A program made the translations under genes and the position numbers. From Betaproteobacteria bacterium (lineage in GTDB: Bacteria; Pseudomonadota; Gammaproteobacteria; Burkholderiales; Burkholderiaceae_C), in NCBI GenBank assembly GCA_009919175.1, contig RGCL01000015.1, positions 1-50,910 on the forward strand: a stretch of DNA of 50,910 bases. Reading direction: 5' to 3'. Shown here one piece after another: positions 24,294-32,648 of the stretch. The notes under the pieces were generated by a model. It was not told the DNA's origin. It saw nothing but the letters and a program-made list of their open reading frames with translations, and did no database searches. Numbering within the stretch: position 1 is the first letter of the stretch; every line of letters starts with the position of its first letter.

Positions 24294-24781
24294 GAGGGAG
24301 TCGCTTGAGGTGCTGAGGCACCAAAGGATTGCAACAAAGCGATCAAGCTGGCCAAAGCCAGACCGGGCGCCAGACACGCATAGGCCCACCACATGGGCAA
24401 AGAGATGATCATGGTGGTTTCGCCGGCCTCGCGCACCGAGACGGCACCGGCCGAAGTGCGCCAGGCCAAAAAGGCGTAGATCAAGGCCAAGAAGAGACTG
24501 CCCATCCCATCGAGGACCCTCAGCCTGCCACTGCTCAGGTTTTGGGTGAAGAAGTCCACCAGGATGTTGGCCTTGCGCGCCTGGCAATGCGGCAAGCACA
24601 AGGAAATGGCCAGGGCAATGACCATCTGGGTGATTTCGACGTCACCTGCAATGGGCTGGTTCCAGATGGCTCGCGACAAGACGCTGGCCGTGGTCAGCAA
24701 CCCCGCGCCCAGGGCAACCAGGGCGCCCAGGGCTGCAAACCACGAACTGAGCCTCAGCAAAGGGAAATAGAGAAGCGTCAT
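24290..24781 (-). CDS. dctQ: TRAP transporter small permease (second set)
   Basis: The 163-residue protein has four hydrophobic segments and the DctQ-like VLSRAIWNQPIAGDVEITQMVIALAISLCLPHCQARKANILVDFF. It sits between the receptor and the large permease genes, overlapping the latter by four bases, and forms the membrane complex with it. Sequence similarity to the other two DctQ proteins of the window is low, as usual for this subunit. Confidence 0.92.
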   Translation of the reverse strand: MTLLYFPLLRLSSWFAALGALVALGAGLLTTASVLSRAIWNQPIAGDVEITQMVIALAISLCLPHCQARKANILVDFFTQNLSSGRLRVLDGMGSLFLALIYAFLAWRTSAGAVSVREAGETTMIISLPMWWAYACLAPGLALASLIALLQSFGASAPQATPS

Positions 24782-24804
24782 GTTTCGGCTCAGGGCTCAC
24801 CACA

Positions 24805-25845
24805 TCACTTGCTGTATTTGGTGATCAGATCACGTGCGTCCTGAAGCATTTGCTTGCCCGGCAAACCTTTTTTGTCCATGTCGGCCACCCACTCGTCATA
24901 GAGGGGCGCAGACACCTTGATCCAGCGATCGGTCTCGGCAGGGGTGACTTTGACAAACTGGTTGCCACGGTCCATGGCGGCCTTGCGACCCACGGCAGTG
25001 GCTTCATCCCAGTAGCGGCCAATCGTGCGCGAGAGTGCAGGGCCACTGTTCTTGTCGATCACGCGCTTGAGGTCGGCCGGCAAGCTGTCGTACTTGGCCT
25101 GGTTCATGGCAAACACAAAGGATGCCGTGAACATGGAGGGACGGCTGGACTCGATTTCGGTGTGGTACTTGCTCACCTCGTGCAACTTGAACGAGGGGAT
25201 GATTTCCCAGGCCGTCAAAAAACCATCGATGGTGCCTTTGGACATGGCGTCAGCCACAGGCGGAATGGGCATGCCCACGGGGGTTGCGCCCAAGGCAGTG
25301 AGGAGCTTGGAGGACTGGCGCGAAGCCGCGCGGATCTTCAAACCCTTGAAGTCCTCCAGCTTGCTGATGGGCTTGTTGGAGGTGCTCACAAAACCTTCAT
25401 CGTGAACCCAGGTGGCCAGGATCTTGGTCCCAGGGAATTCCTTGGTGGCGTACTTGTTGAAGTAATCCCAGGCAGCTGCTGAAGCGACTTCAGCCGTGTT
25501 GGTCATGAAGGGAAGTTCGAAGGCTTCCATGATGGGGAAGCGACCCGGTGTGTAGCCAGGCAGGGTCAACACGATGTCATCCACGCCGTCCTTGACGCGA
25601 TCCACCAATTGGGCGGGCGTGCCACCCCCGGTCATGGCGGACAGGATCTGGCAACGCATGCGGTTGTTGGATTCTTTGGCAATGGTTTCGCACCAGGGCT
25701 CCACCACGCGCTTGTGACCCATGGCCACGGTGGGCCAAATGTGGTGAACCTTGAGAACAACCTCCTGGGCATACGAGGTGGCCACAGACAGCATGCCAAT
25801 GGCGCTGACGAGGACCGATTTGGCAATTCGATGGTGATGTTTCAT
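24805..25845 (-). CDS. dctP: TRAP transporter solute receptor, DctP family (second set)
   Basis: The 346-residue product has a signal peptide ending TSYAQ and the DctP fold (EVVLKVHHIWPTVAMGHKRVVEPWC, LKIRAASRQSSKLLTALGATPVGMPIPPVADAMSKGTIDGFLTAWEI). The ligand loop reads DGFLTAW instead of DGQENP, placing it in the subgroup often encoded near aromatic or carboxylic acid catabolic genes. That fits the Rieske oxygenase and hydrolase genes just upstream. The start at 25845 follows AGGAG by seven bases. Confidence 0.94.
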   Translation of the reverse strand: MKHHHRIAKSVLVSAIGMLSVATSYAQEVVLKVHHIWPTVAMGHKRVVEPWCETIAKESNNRMRCQILSAMTGGGTPAQLVDRVKDGVDDIVLTLPGYTPGRFPIMEAFELPFMTNTAEVASAAAWDYFNKYATKEFPGTKILATWVHDEGFVSTSNKPISKLEDFKGLKIRAASRQSSKLLTALGATPVGMPIPPVADAMSKGTIDGFLTAWEIIPSFKLHEVSKYHTEIESSRPSMFTASFVFAMNQAKYDSLPADLKRVIDKNSGPALSRTIGRYWDEATAVGRKAAMDRGNQFVKVTPAETDRWIKVSAPLYDEWVADMDKKGLPGKQMLQDARDLITKYSK

Positions 25846-25892
25846 GGGAGTCTCCTTTTGAATGGTCGTATGTTAGTGGGAATCAATGGGGG

Positions 25893-26633
25893 TTAATTCA
25901 AGGGTTCTTGTAGCCACTGGCGAAATTCAGCGGCCAATTGATCGGGGTTTTCCATGGGGAACATGTGCCCCACCCCTTCGAGCACCTGGAGGTGCGCCTG
26001 GGGCAGCAAAGCGGCCATGGCCTGGTGTTGCGCCACATTGGCCCAGGCATCCCACTCGCCGCACAGCACCCACACCTTGCGCTGCCAGCCCTTGAGCACA
26101 GGGGCTGCATCGGGGCGGTTGAGCAGCGCCTGAATCTGACCCTCGAAGTGGGCCACGCTCTTGCGCGAGCACATGTCCAAAATGGCGCTGATGAGCGTGG
26201 CATCGCTCAACCGGCTGGCCGGGACCATGCCCTTGACCCATTCCTGCGCCATGGCGCGCACCCCCTGGCTGCGCGCGAGGTCCACAAAACCCTGGCGCTT
26301 GCTGCGTTCAGCTTGGCCCTGTTCACCAGCGGCCAAGGGCGCATAGCCCGACCCCAGCAACGCCACCCGGCCAATGCGCCCAGGCGCCAATCGCATCATC
26401 TCGAGCGCCACACGTGCCCCCATGGAGTGACCTGCAATGTCCAGCGCACCCTCGTGGGCAGCGAGCGTGCGCTCGGCCATGGTGGTGAGTGAATCGCAAG
26501 GACCGTAATCGGCCACACGGGCTTGCACATGGGGCGGCAGCAAATGCATCACCGGCTCCCACACCGAGTGATCGCACATCAGGCCCGGCAGGAGCACGAG
26601 GGTGCGGACCTCACCGTGGTGCTCAGTGGGCAT
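25893..26633 (-). CDS. Alpha/beta hydrolase
   Basis: The 246-residue protein has an alpha/beta hydrolase triad: nucleophile Ser70 in AGHSMGARV, Asp195 in CGEWDAW and His223 in GVGHMFPMENP, with the oxyanion-loop LLPGLMCD near residue 15. It is probably cytosolic and hydrolyses an ester, lactone or C-C bond. Its start overlaps the Rieske oxygenase gene by eleven bases, so it may act on a product of the oxygenase reaction, for instance an enol-lactone or ester (inference). Confidence 0.87.
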   Translation of the reverse strand: MPTEHHGEVRTLVLLPGLMCDHSVWEPVMHLLPPHVQARVADYGPCDSLTTMAERTLAAHEGALDIAGHSMGARVALEMMRLAPGRIGRVALLGSGYAPLAAGEQGQAERSKRQGFVDLARSQGVRAMAQEWVKGMVPASRLSDATLISAILDMCSRKSVAHFEGQIQALLNRPDAAPVLKGWQRKVWVLCGEWDAWANVAQHQAMAALLPQAHLQVLEGVGHMFPMENPDQLAAEFRQWLQEPLN

Positions 26634-27690
26634 GTGCGGCCTCCTCAGGGCTGGATTGAGCGGCCTTTTCGGCCTGGATCAGGCGGTCGATGACGCGGCG
26701 CGCCTGAACGCCGCCCGCATCGATGTTGAGCATGAGCAGTTTGCGCTCGGGGTCAAGGCTCAGGTTGCTTTGCTGGTGCTCGAGCATCTCCAAATCTTCG
26801 GAAAAGATCTTGCCCTGACCATCACGGATGGCATGGGTGAGCGCGCGGTCTTGCACCTGGAAGCGACGCGCCATGCCCCAGTGGTACCAATGGGAGGTGG
26901 CGGTCTCGGGCGTGATGAAGTCCACCACGATGCTGTGCGCCTTTTGGTCGTCCGGTGCCGAGATCCCGCCCTGACCCGCCATGGCCACACCCACCTCGAT
27001 CAACACATGCGAAGGCGGCGTGAAGCGGCAGATCTGCCAACGGTCCACCTTGGCCAGGGGATCGAGCCCCTGGGCTTGCATGGCACGCTGCCAGAACGGC
27101 GGCGCCTGAATGCCACTCATGAAGCGGCTGGTGGTGACTTGCTGGCCTTCGATCTGGGTTTTGCAGGGGGTCTCGTCGATCTCAGGTTGCCCAATGCTGG
27201 TGGCATGCACATAGGTCTCATGGGTGAGGTCCATGAGGTTGTCGATCATGAGGCGGTAGTCCGCCTGGATGTGATAGAGGCCGCCGCCATAGGCCCAGTC
27301 TGGGCTTTCAAGGAAGGGGAAGTGGGGCATGAGCGCCGGATCGGCCAGTGCCGCATCGCCCGGCCAGACCCAGACAAACCCATATCGCTCCAGCACCGCA
27401 TAAGAACGGATGGCTGGAAAGGCATGAACACGCTGCCCCGGCATGGACACCGTTTTGCCATCGCACCCCATGACCAGGCCGTGGTAGCCACACACTAGTT
27501 GCCCCTCGCACACGCGCCCCAGGGACAAGGGTGCGCCACGGTGCGGGCAGAAATCCTCCACGCAGGCGAGCTGATCATTCACACCCCGAAAGAAGGCCAT
27601 GCGACGACCACAGATCGTGCGCCCCAGGGGCTGATGGGATTTGAGCTCTTCGACCGTGCAGGCCACATACCAGGCATTCATGACAAACAT
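26623..27690 (-). CDS. Rieske non-heme iron oxygenase, VanA/phthalate-dioxygenase type alpha subunit
   Basis: The 355-residue protein has an N-terminal Rieske domain with the [2Fe-2S] ligands C48, H50, C67 and H70 (CPHRG and CGYHG blocks). A catalytic domain follows with the mononuclear iron ligands in NLMDLTHETYVH (H157 and H162). Length and architecture match vanillate O-demethylase-type oxygenases, which demethylate or hydroxylate aromatic acids and need a separate reductase. No reductase or ferredoxin gene is found in the window. GGGAG eight bases upstream supports the ATG at 27690. It is co-transcribed with the GntR gene upstream and the hydrolase downstream. Confidence 0.92.
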   Translation of the reverse strand: MFVMNAWYVACTVEELKSHQPLGRTICGRRMAFFRGVNDQLACVEDFCPHRGAPLSLGRVCEGQLVCGYHGLVMGCDGKTVSMPGQRVHAFPAIRSYAVLERYGFVWVWPGDAALADPALMPHFPFLESPDWAYGGGLYHIQADYRLMIDNLMDLTHETYVHATSIGQPEIDETPCKTQIEGQQVTTSRFMSGIQAPPFWQRAMQAQGLDPLAKVDRWQICRFTPPSHVLIEVGVAMAGQGGISAPDDQKAHSIVVDFITPETATSHWYHWGMARRFQVQDRALTHAIRDGQGKIFSEDLEMLEHQQSNLSLDPERKLLMLNIDAGGVQARRVIDRLIQAEKAAQSSPEEAAHAH

Positions 27691-27702
27691 GATGGGACTC
27701 CC

Positions 27703-28491
27703 TCAATTCACAGTGAGCGCCGCTGCCTGCGGCAGCGGTGCATCGATCAATGCCGCACCGGGCACCTGAGCCGATGCCAAAGACACGTCGTACAAATTGC
27801 GTTGCGCCAGACGCGAGTGCTCGCGCATGAGCGCCTCGGCGCGAGCGCCCTCGCGCGCCTCGATGGCCCCAAGCACCTGCCAATGCTGGTCTTGGGCAAT
27901 GAGCAATCGCGCGCGCGCATGGGTACTGGCGGATTGCGCCGTCACAAAACCGTTGGGCGAGGCAAACGGCAAGGAGCACACCCGCTCCATTTCCTTTTGG
28001 ATGGTGGCCGACGCGCAGGCCTCACTCAACCATTCGTGGAACTCATGGTTGAGCAGGACATAGTTGGAAAACACCTCGTCGCTGAAAGGCTCACAGGCCA
28101 GCACGGTGTCCAGGCGCGTGAGGATGTCCTTGGCCTGCGCCAGACTGGCCGGCTTGGCCCCTTGCTCGGCCAGCCGCCGAGCCGCCCAGCCTTCGAGCAA
28201 ACCGCGCAGTTCGATGGCATCGGCGGCCTCGGCCACAGTGAAGCGCCGAATGGCATAACCGCCACTGGCATAGGGCTGCAACAAGCCTTCTTGTTCCAGG
28301 CGCATGAGCGCAGCGCGGATGGGGGTTCGCGATGCACCGAGCTTGTCGACCAGGGCCATTTCAGTGATGCGCTCCCCTGCGGGCAAGGTGCCCGCCAGGA
28401 TGAGGTCACGCAGGCGGTTTTGCACCTTGACCGCCTGGGTGGTGCTGTCTGCGAGGTCCCCTTTGGAACTGGGTCGGTCAGCCAATTTCAT
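27703..28491 (-). CDS. GntR-family regulator with FCD domain (Rieske/TRAP operon)
   Basis: The 262-residue protein has an N-terminal GntR winged helix (QNRLRDLILAGTLPAGERITEMALVDKLGASRTPIRAALMRLEQEGLLQ) and an FCD domain (ELRGLLEGWAARRLAE, NHEFHEWLSEACASATI, QHWQVLGAIEAREGARAEALMREHS) with the usual Asp/His metal ligands. It sits inside the operon it may regulate. A TGTATACA site lies directly upstream of its start and another 64 bp away; FCD regulators commonly bind TGTATACA-like palindromes, so self-control is likely. Confidence 0.9.
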   Translation of the reverse strand: MKLADRPSSKGDLADSTTQAVKVQNRLRDLILAGTLPAGERITEMALVDKLGASRTPIRAALMRLEQEGLLQPYASGGYAIRRFTVAEAADAIELRGLLEGWAARRLAEQGAKPASLAQAKDILTRLDTVLACEPFSDEVFSNYVLLNHEFHEWLSEACASATIQKEMERVCSLPFASPNGFVTAQSASTHARARLLIAQDQHWQVLGAIEAREGARAEALMREHSRLAQRNLYDVSLASAQVPGAALIDAPLPQAAALTVN

Positions 28492-28499
28492 GGGTTCAT

Positions 28500-28507
28500 T
28501 GTATACA
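28500..28507. promoter_or_regulatory. TGTATACA site 1, probable GntR operator
   Basis: The 8-bp palindrome TGTATACA, in the context CATTGTATACATTG, lies nine bases upstream of the GntR start codon. A second copy with the same TTGTATACAT context occurs 64 bp away. The spacing is about six helical turns, so both could be bound on one face. Confidence 0.6.
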
Positions 28508-28520
28508 TTGACCCCAAAAT

Positions 28521-28560
28521 AAGCCCAATAACCCCCGTAGATACGGGTTTAAATGGGCTT
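28521..28560. repeat. 40-bp imperfect inverted repeat between Gfo/Idh and GntR genes
   Basis: The outer arms AAGCCCA and TGGGCTT and the inner arms CCCGTA and TACGGG pair around a two-base loop; 14 of 19 positions match. It fills most of the gap between the two genes and reaches the Gfo/Idh stop codon. There is no T-tract. It may act as an RNA stem or belong to a composite operator, as TGTATACA sites lie on both sides. Confidence 0.6.
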
Positions 28561-29602
28561 ATTTGTATACATCGAAATGCACAGCTTGCCCCGTCTGAGC
28601 CGACTCGCGCACCGCCCAGGCCACCTCCAGCGCCCGCAAGCCATCCTGGGCTGAGCACACCGGCTGGGCCTGCCCACGGATCACCTCCACAAAATTGAGC
28701 AGCTGCAAAAGGTAGGGGCTTTGCGCCATGGGCAAAGTGCGCGTGACGGTGATGGGGCGCTCCCAATGGCGCTCGCCCTCGTAATGCCAGAAGTCCAGCC
28801 GGGGCAGCGACAGCGACCCCTGGGTGCCACTGAAAAAGAGCGCCCCCACCTCTTGCTGGGGAAAGCGGATGGTCTCCTGCGCGGCCAGGTCGTAGTTCCA
28901 GGGCGCAACGGCGGTGTCGGACAAGGTGAAGGTGCCCAGGGCGCCATTGGCAAAGCGAAAGGTCATGACCGCCGTGTCTTCCACCTCAAAGCCACGGGTG
29001 GCGTTGGACACCATGGCCTGCACGCTCACGATCTCGCCGAACAGGAAGCGCATCAGGTCCACATCGTGGATCAGGTTGATGAGCACCGGTCCGCCCACCA
29101 GGGTTCTGCGCCAGGCGGGCTCGAAATAGGCCTCATCCTTGTACCAGGTGGACATGCCGGTCACGCACACGGGTCGCCCCAGGCGCCCTTCCTGAACCAT
29201 GGCCTTGGCCTGGTGCATGATGGGGTTGTGCCGACGCTGGTGCCCCACCAACACCGGTCGCCCGGTTTGCTGGGCGGCGGCTTGAATGGCTCTGGCGTTG
29301 GCCAGGGTGTCGGCAATGGGCTTTTCCACCAAGGCCGCGCATCCGGCCTGCAACACCTCCACCGTCATGCTGGCGTGCAAGTCATTGGGGGTGGCAATGA
29401 CCACGCCATCGGGCTTGAAGCGTTCGAGCAATTCGAGGTGGCTGGAGACACAGTTGAGCCCCTGCGCCTTGACCCAGGCCACAGCGGGGGCATGCGACTC
29501 GGCCACGCCCACGACCTCGATTTGCGGGCATTGCAAGGCATTGAGCAGGTGGGTTTTGCCAATGGTTCCAGCGCCGATGACGGCCAAGCGACAGGGTTTC
29601 AT
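28559..29602 (-). CDS. Gfo/Idh/MocA-family oxidoreductase
   Basis: The 347-residue protein has an N-terminal Rossmann fold with GAGTIGKTH (NAD(P) binding), the EKPIA motif near residue 97 with its conserved lysine, and a C-terminal substrate domain with HDVDLMRF holding the usual catalytic His. The family oxidises or reduces sugars, sugar acids, inositols and some dihydrodiols. The ATG at 29602 has AAGGA seven bases upstream and begins at the conserved strand; the longer upstream frame is not conserved. With a Rieske oxygenase in the same operon, a dihydrodiol or hydroxy-acid substrate is conceivable, but this is inference. Confidence 0.9.
   Translation of the reverse strand: MKPCRLAVIGAGTIGKTHLLNALQCPQIEVVGVAESHAPAVAWVKAQGLNCVSSHLELLERFKPDGVVIATPNDLHASMTVEVLQAGCAALVEKPIADTLANARAIQAAAQQTGRPVLVGHQRRHNPIMHQAKAMVQEGRLGRPVCVTGMSTWYKDEAYFEPAWRRTLVGGPVLINLIHDVDLMRFLFGEIVSVQAMVSNATRGFEVEDTAVMTFRFANGALGTFTLSDTAVAPWNYDLAAQETIRFPQQEVGALFFSGTQGSLSLPRLDFWHYEGERHWERPITVTRTLPMAQSPYLLQLLNFVEVIRGQAQPVCSAQDGLRALEVAWAVRESAQTGQAVHFDVYK
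28564..28571. promoter_or_regulatory. TGTATACA site 2, probable GntR operator
   Basis: A second TGTATACA (context ATTTGTATACATCG) lies in the last codons of the Gfo/Idh gene. Together with site 1 it brackets the 40-bp inverted repeat. Binding by the adjacent FCD regulator is inferred. Confidence 0.55.
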
Positions 29603-29646
29603 GGGGTGTCCTTCAAAAGGGATGGCGGGTGAAATGGGTCGGCCCA

Positions 29647-30705
29647 TCAGGTCGCTGATGCGTGGCCTGGCTGGGGATAGAAAGGGTGTCCCAGCTTGTC
29701 GCCCCAAGCCTTGAGGGCGTCCACGGTGGAATCGGCCAGCTCCACGCCGCTGGCGAGTTGCTGTTTCATCTGCGCCAGCCCGCGCTCGCCGGGCAATCGA
29801 ACCGGCTGCTGGGGGTCAATGGGTCGATTGGCATGCACACGGTCCGAGACCCACGCCATTTTTTGGGCGAAGACCTCCCGCCCGGCAAAAAAGTCCGGCT
29901 CGATGATTTGCAAGAACAAGGTGCCCATCCAGGGCAAGCTGGGGTCGTCGCGCCCATGGCCACTCAGGCCTGCGGTGAGGGCTTCCACGGTCAGCGCCAG
30001 GCCGTAGCCCTTGTGGCCGCTGTCCTTGCCCCCCACGGGCAAGACCGTGCCCTTGCGTTGCATCACCGTGGGGTCGTTGGTGGCTCGCCCCTGGTCATCT
30101 TGCAGCCAGGGGTGTTCGAGCAACTTGCCATCGCGCGAGTACTGGATGATCTTGTTGTTGGTGGTCGATGAGGTGGACACATCCACCATCACGGGCTGGT
30201 GGCCATCGCCATAGCCAAAACCCAGGGGGCTGGGCGAGAACAAGGCTTCGGTTCCACCAAAGGGCGCGACGGAGCCGCCCAGCGGCGCCGAGGTCATCAT
30301 CAGAAGCACCTGCCCATTTTGCGCCACGTGGCGCGCATAGGGCGCCAGCGCAGCGATGTGGTGGGTGCGCTTGATGCACACCGCCGCCATGCCCTGCAGC
30401 TTGGCCCGCTCGCTGGCCCATTCGATGGCCTTGAAGGTGAGCCAGTGTCCCGGCAGGCAACGCCCATCCCACAAGGCCACGACGCCGCGTTCGCTGATCA
30501 CTTCGGGATCGCCCTCGAGCGTCATGCCCCCCGCCTGGATGTGCTCCAGGTAGGCGGGCAAGAGGCGAAGTCCATGGGTCCAGTGACCCAGCAAATCACC
30601 TTCGACCAGCACGTGCGCCACCACGTGGGCTTTGTCCTCGGGCATGCCCACTGCCTGCAGCAATGCAATGGCATGTTGGGTCAGGGTTTGGGCATCGCAA
30701 CGCAT
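29647..30705 (-). CDS. Ldh2-family (malate/lactate/sulfolactate-type) NAD(P)-dependent dehydrogenase
   Basis: The 352-residue protein has the Ldh_2 fold: SHG-like HWTHGLRLLPAYLEHI, KRTHHIAALAPYARHVAQNGQVLLMMTSA, VMVDVSTSSTTNNKI, PVGGKDSGHKGYGLALTVEAL and a C-terminal LPGERG. This family includes sulfolactate, ureidoglycolate, malate and delta-1-piperideine-2-carboxylate reductases, all acting on 2-hydroxy or 2-imino acids. The ATG at 30705 follows AGGAG. It lies between the RraA-like and Gfo/Idh genes, so it probably oxidises a hydroxy-acid intermediate of this pathway; the substrate cannot be given. Confidence 0.9.
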   Translation of the reverse strand: MRCDAQTLTQHAIALLQAVGMPEDKAHVVAHVLVEGDLLGHWTHGLRLLPAYLEHIQAGGMTLEGDPEVISERGVVALWDGRCLPGHWLTFKAIEWASERAKLQGMAAVCIKRTHHIAALAPYARHVAQNGQVLLMMTSAPLGGSVAPFGGTEALFSPSPLGFGYGDGHQPVMVDVSTSSTTNNKIIQYSRDGKLLEHPWLQDDQGRATNDPTVMQRKGTVLPVGGKDSGHKGYGLALTVEALTAGLSGHGRDDPSLPWMGTLFLQIIEPDFFAGREVFAQKMAWVSDRVHANRPIDPQQPVRLPGERGLAQMKQQLASGVELADSTVDALKAWGDKLGHPFYPQPGHASAT

Positions 30706-30757
30706 CCTGGGTACTCCTGATGACAGCGGAAAAACAATTTGATGGCGGGCTTGGGGC

Positions 30758-31510
30758 TTATCCAGACTGCTTCTGATGGGCCTCGTAGCGGGCTTTGTTG
30801 GTGGCATTGGGCGGATAAAGCCCCGGCAGGGCAGCGCCCCCTTCGACCTCGCTCATGATCCAGCCTTCGAGGCGCTCTTGTTCGACGGCCAAGGGCACCA
30901 CCTCATTGACCATGGCCCAGGGAATGACCACCACGCCATCGGCATCGGCCACGAGCAAATCGCCCGGAAAGATGGCCACACCGCCGCAGCCAATGGGGCG
31001 CTGCCAATCCACAAAGGTGAGGCCTGCCACCGAGGGCGGCGCGGCCACGCCGCTGCACCAAACCTTCAGGCGCGAGCGCAAGACGCCGTCCAGGTCGCGC
31101 ACCACGCCATCGGTGATCAGGCCGGCAATGTCTTTCTTGGCCATGCGCGCGCACAGGATGTCGCCAAAGATGCCCGCGTCCTGCACGCCCATGGCATCGA
31201 CGATGGCCAGGCAGCCCAGGGGCATGGCCTCGATGGCCGCGCGGGTGGAAATCGGCGAGGACCAGGACTCTGGCGTGGCCAAGTCCTCGCGCGAGGGCAC
31301 GAAGCGGAGCGTGAATGCGCGGGCAATCGTGCGCCCGTAGCCGCCCTCGAGCGGGCGCGCACCCCGGATCCACACATTGCGCAAGCCCTTTTTGAGCAAG
31401 ACGGTGGTCAGCGTGGCGGTGGTCACAGGCTGGAGTTGCTCGACGATGCGGGGGTCCAGGCTCAGATCAAAACTGGGGGGCATTGGGGTTTCTTGGTTCA
31501 TGGGTGACAT
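30758..31510 (-). CDS. RraA-like protein, possible 4-hydroxy-4-methyl-2-oxoglutarate-type aldolase
   Basis: The 250-residue protein belongs to the RraA/HMG-aldolase superfamily: RGARPLEGGYGRTIARAFTLRF, DAMGVQDAGIFGDILCARMAKKDIAGLITDGVVRDLDG (with the conserved GD and RD metal/substrate residues), PGDLLVADADGVVVIP. Members close to this form cleave 2-keto acids to pyruvate or decarboxylate oxaloacetate; RNase E inhibition is confined to true RraA. At the head of a catabolic operon an aldolase or decarboxylase role is most likely. It is divergent from the TAXI receptor gene. ATG codons at 31510, 31501 and 31483 are possible starts. Confidence 0.85.
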   Translation of the reverse strand: MSPMNQETPMPPSFDLSLDPRIVEQLQPVTTATLTTVLLKKGLRNVWIRGARPLEGGYGRTIARAFTLRFVPSREDLATPESWSSPISTRAAIEAMPLGCLAIVDAMGVQDAGIFGDILCARMAKKDIAGLITDGVVRDLDGVLRSRLKVWCSGVAAPPSVAGLTFVDWQRPIGCGGVAIFPGDLLVADADGVVVIPWAMVNEVVPLAVEQERLEGWIMSEVEGGAALPGLYPPNATNKARYEAHQKQSG

Positions 31511-31646
31511 CTGAAAGGGTTATTACGGTTTGGAAAGCGCATGCAGGATGCTAGATTCTGACGCGGCAAGGCACACATGACCATGTCCTGTCTGTCATTT
31601 GCAATACATGTCTTCACAACTCAGCGTAAACCCTTGGGAGATCCAC
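31511..31646. promoter_or_regulatory. Divergent promoter region between RraA-like and TAXI receptor genes
   Basis: These 136 bp separate two divergent operons and must hold both promoters. I cannot assign convincing -35/-10 pairs. The right end carries GGGAG (31636-31640), which sets the TAXI receptor start. Confidence 0.45.
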
Positions 31647-32585
31647 ATGCGTTTCAAACATTGGCTGGCCATCGTCGCGGTTCTGGCCTCTGCAGCCACC
31701 CAGGCTCAAAACATTTCCATCGCCACGGGCGGCACGGGCGGCGTGTACTACCCGTTGGGCGGCGGCTTTGCAGCGGCCTTGTCCAAGCACGTGCCGGGCA
31801 TGCAGGCCACGGCCGAAGTCACGGGTGGCTCGGTGGCCAACCTCAAGCTCATTGCCACCAGCAACGCCTATGTGGGCATGACCATGGTGGATGCGGTCAA
31901 GGATGCAGCCAACGCCGAGGGCAAGTTCCAGGGTGCCAAGGTCAACGTCAAAACCCTGTTGGTGCTCTACCCTAACCGCATGCACGTGGTGACCACCACC
32001 AACACCGGCATCAAAACCTTGCAAGACCTCAAGGGCAAGCGAGTCTCGGTGGGTGACATCGGCTCGGCCACCGAAGTCATGGCCAGCCGCATGCTCGAAG
32101 CGGCCGGGGTCGAGGTCAAGCGCGAACGCCTGAGCGTGGCCGAATCGGTCAACGCGCTCAAAGACCGCAAGATCGACGCCTTTGCCTGGGTGGGCGGGCT
32201 GCCCACAGCGGCAGTCGCTGACCTGGCCAACACGCCGGGCCTGACCATCCAAATGGTGGATCACGCTGAGGTGGTCGGAAAGATGAACGCCAAATACGGC
32301 AACCTCTACTACGCCGACACCATCCCCAAATCCACCTACAAGGGCATGGCCAACGACAACAAAAACGCCTCCATTGCCAATGTGCTGGTCACGTCGGGCG
32401 ACATGTCCGATGAAACCGCTTACAAAATCGTCAAGACCCTGATCGAAAAGCGCGAGGAGCTCAAAACGGTTCACCAGGCAGCGGGTGAAATCGCAATGGA
32501 CAAGCAAGTCCAGGCCGCGTCGCCCGTGCCCTTCCATCCAGGCGCCCTGAAGTACTTCGCCGAAAAAGGTCACAAGATCAACTGA
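31647..32585 (+). CDS. TAXI-family TRAP transporter solute receptor
   Basis: The 312-residue product has a signal peptide (MRFKHWLAIVAVLASAATQAQ) and the TAXI fold: ISIATGGTGGVYYPLGGGFAAALSKHVPG, TGGSVANLKLI, LVLYPNRMHVVTT, LKGKRVSVGDIGSATEV and VLVTSGDMSDETAYKIVKTL. It binds an unknown organic acid in the periplasm for the fused permease encoded downstream. The ATG at 31647 is set by GGGAG six bases upstream; earlier starts in the frame are not preceded by a ribosome site. A terminator-like hairpin separates it from the permease gene. Confidence 0.94.
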   Translation: MRFKHWLAIVAVLASAATQAQNISIATGGTGGVYYPLGGGFAAALSKHVPGMQATAEVTGGSVANLKLIATSNAYVGMTMVDAVKDAANAEGKFQGAKVNVKTLLVLYPNRMHVVTTTNTGIKTLQDLKGKRVSVGDIGSATEVMASRMLEAAGVEVKRERLSVAESVNALKDRKIDAFAWVGGLPTAAVADLANTPGLTIQMVDHAEVVGKMNAKYGNLYYADTIPKSTYKGMANDNKNASIANVLVTSGDMSDETAYKIVKTLIEKREELKTVHQAAGEIAMDKQVQAASPVPFHPGALKYFAEKGHKIN

Positions 32586-32612
32586 TCCCGGCACACTTGA
32601 CGAACACCCCTT

Positions 32613-32639
32613 GGACCTCTTCGCGAGGTCCTTTGTTTT
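32613..32639 (+). terminator. Intra-operon terminator between TAXI receptor and permease
   Basis: GGACCTC and GAGGTCC form a 7-bp stem around TTCGC, followed by TTTGTTTT. It is a complete intrinsic terminator, but a co-directional permease gene with its own GGAG begins ten bases later. Partial read-through would give more receptor than permease. Confidence 0.8.
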
Positions 32640-32648
32640 GGAGCTTCC

